Of a stretch of DNA of 64,000 bases, positions 63,757 to 64,000 are shown piece after piece. This stretch comes from Diadophis punctatus similis (Eukaryota > Chordata > Lepidosauria > Squamata > Dipsadidae), in assembly GCA_023053685.1 (NCBI GenBank), contig JALIGW010000001.1:48961859-49025858 (forward strand), given 5' to 3'. The position numbers and the translations under genes are program-made. Position 1 is the first letter of the stretch. Each line of letters opens with the position of its first letter. The notes beneath the pieces were generated by a model. That model saw nothing but the letters and a program-made list of their open reading frames with translations, was not told the origin of the DNA and did not search any database.

Positions 63757-64000
63757 CAGAGGTGGGTTCCTCCTGGTTCGCCCGAATCAGTAGCAAGCCG
63801 CTGGTGAGGTCACGATGATGTCACAGAACTGGTTCTGTCGGTGCCGATCCATGGACGCCGCCATCTTTTTAAAAAAATTATTTATTATTTATTTTGGGGG
63901 GAATTTACCCCTGGTTTTTTTTCTTCTGCGCATGCGCAGAAGCTGGGTTTCTGGAATTGCGCATGCGTCGCCATCTTGTTTTTGGCTTTTTTGGGGGGAG
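63757..64000 (+). mobile_element. hAT-like element, third copy, cut by window end
   Basis: Starts CAGAGGTGGGTTCCTCCTGG and continues with CGCCCGAATCAG, GGTGAGGTCACGATGATGTC, GCGCATGCGCAGAAGCTGGG and CATGCGTCGCCATCTTG. It is collinear with the reverse complement of 62,044-62,385. The right end and target duplication lie outside the window. Confidence 0.8.

Overview
The window looks like nuclear DNA of a squamate reptile, most likely a snake. This rests on the interspersed repeats in the right-hand part: a tRNA-derived Sauria-type SINE, an L2-clade LINE, a CR1 3' end, a pogo-like MITE, and several short hAT elements that begin CAG(G/T)GGTGGGTTCC. The vertebrate telomere hexamer (CCCTAA/TTAGGG) also recurs throughout the left part. 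The species cannot be named from sequence alone. I see no cellular protein-coding gene, tRNA, rRNA or CRISPR array.

Region 1 (1-50,480) is an uninterrupted satellite array, still open at the left window edge. The monomer is about 163 bp, giving roughly 310 monomers. Most monomers carry two to two-and-a-half telomere hexamers, an EcoRI site and a short dyad around GGGATTTTCCC. The array changes orientation 24 times, making 25 blocks (about 35 kb with CCCTAA on the given strand, about 15 kb with TTAGGG). Plus-to-minus switches all use one palindromic junction (J1, 12 copies). Minus-to-plus switches all use a second one (J2, 12 copies; three are reverse-complemented and one is broken by a deletion). 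Both junction types, and the right-hand end of the array, break in the same stretch of about 20 bp of the monomer. On top of this lies higher-order structure: a nearly identical tandem duplication of about 9.7-9.9 kb (21,283-31,145 and 31,146-40,856), three related units of about 3-4.4 kb in the long block at 1.3-16.8 kb, and 489-bp trimer repeats near 7-8 kb. The many overlapping open frames of 60-200 codons here follow from a monomer of 163 bp (one more than a multiple of three) that lacks stops in several frames; they are not genes.

Region 2 (50,481-64,000) is AT-rich non-satellite DNA with dispersed mobile elements. In order these are: a hAT element fused directly to the satellite edge without a target duplication; an eroded LINE tail; a 135-bp hAT MITE with a perfect 8-bp target duplication; a 5'-truncated L2 LINE with a nearly intact reverse transcriptase, broken by one 8-bp tandem duplication; a pogo-like MITE with a CR1 3' end nested inside it; a (TA)n microsatellite of about 97 bp; a second hAT copy of the first family; a minus-strand Sauria-type SINE; and a third copy of that hAT family cut by the window end. 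The remaining stretches show nothing I can identify.

The most unusual object is the array itself: a nucleosome-length satellite with built-in telomere motifs that alternates orientation through two recurrent palindromic junctions and has recently spread by multi-kilobase duplication.
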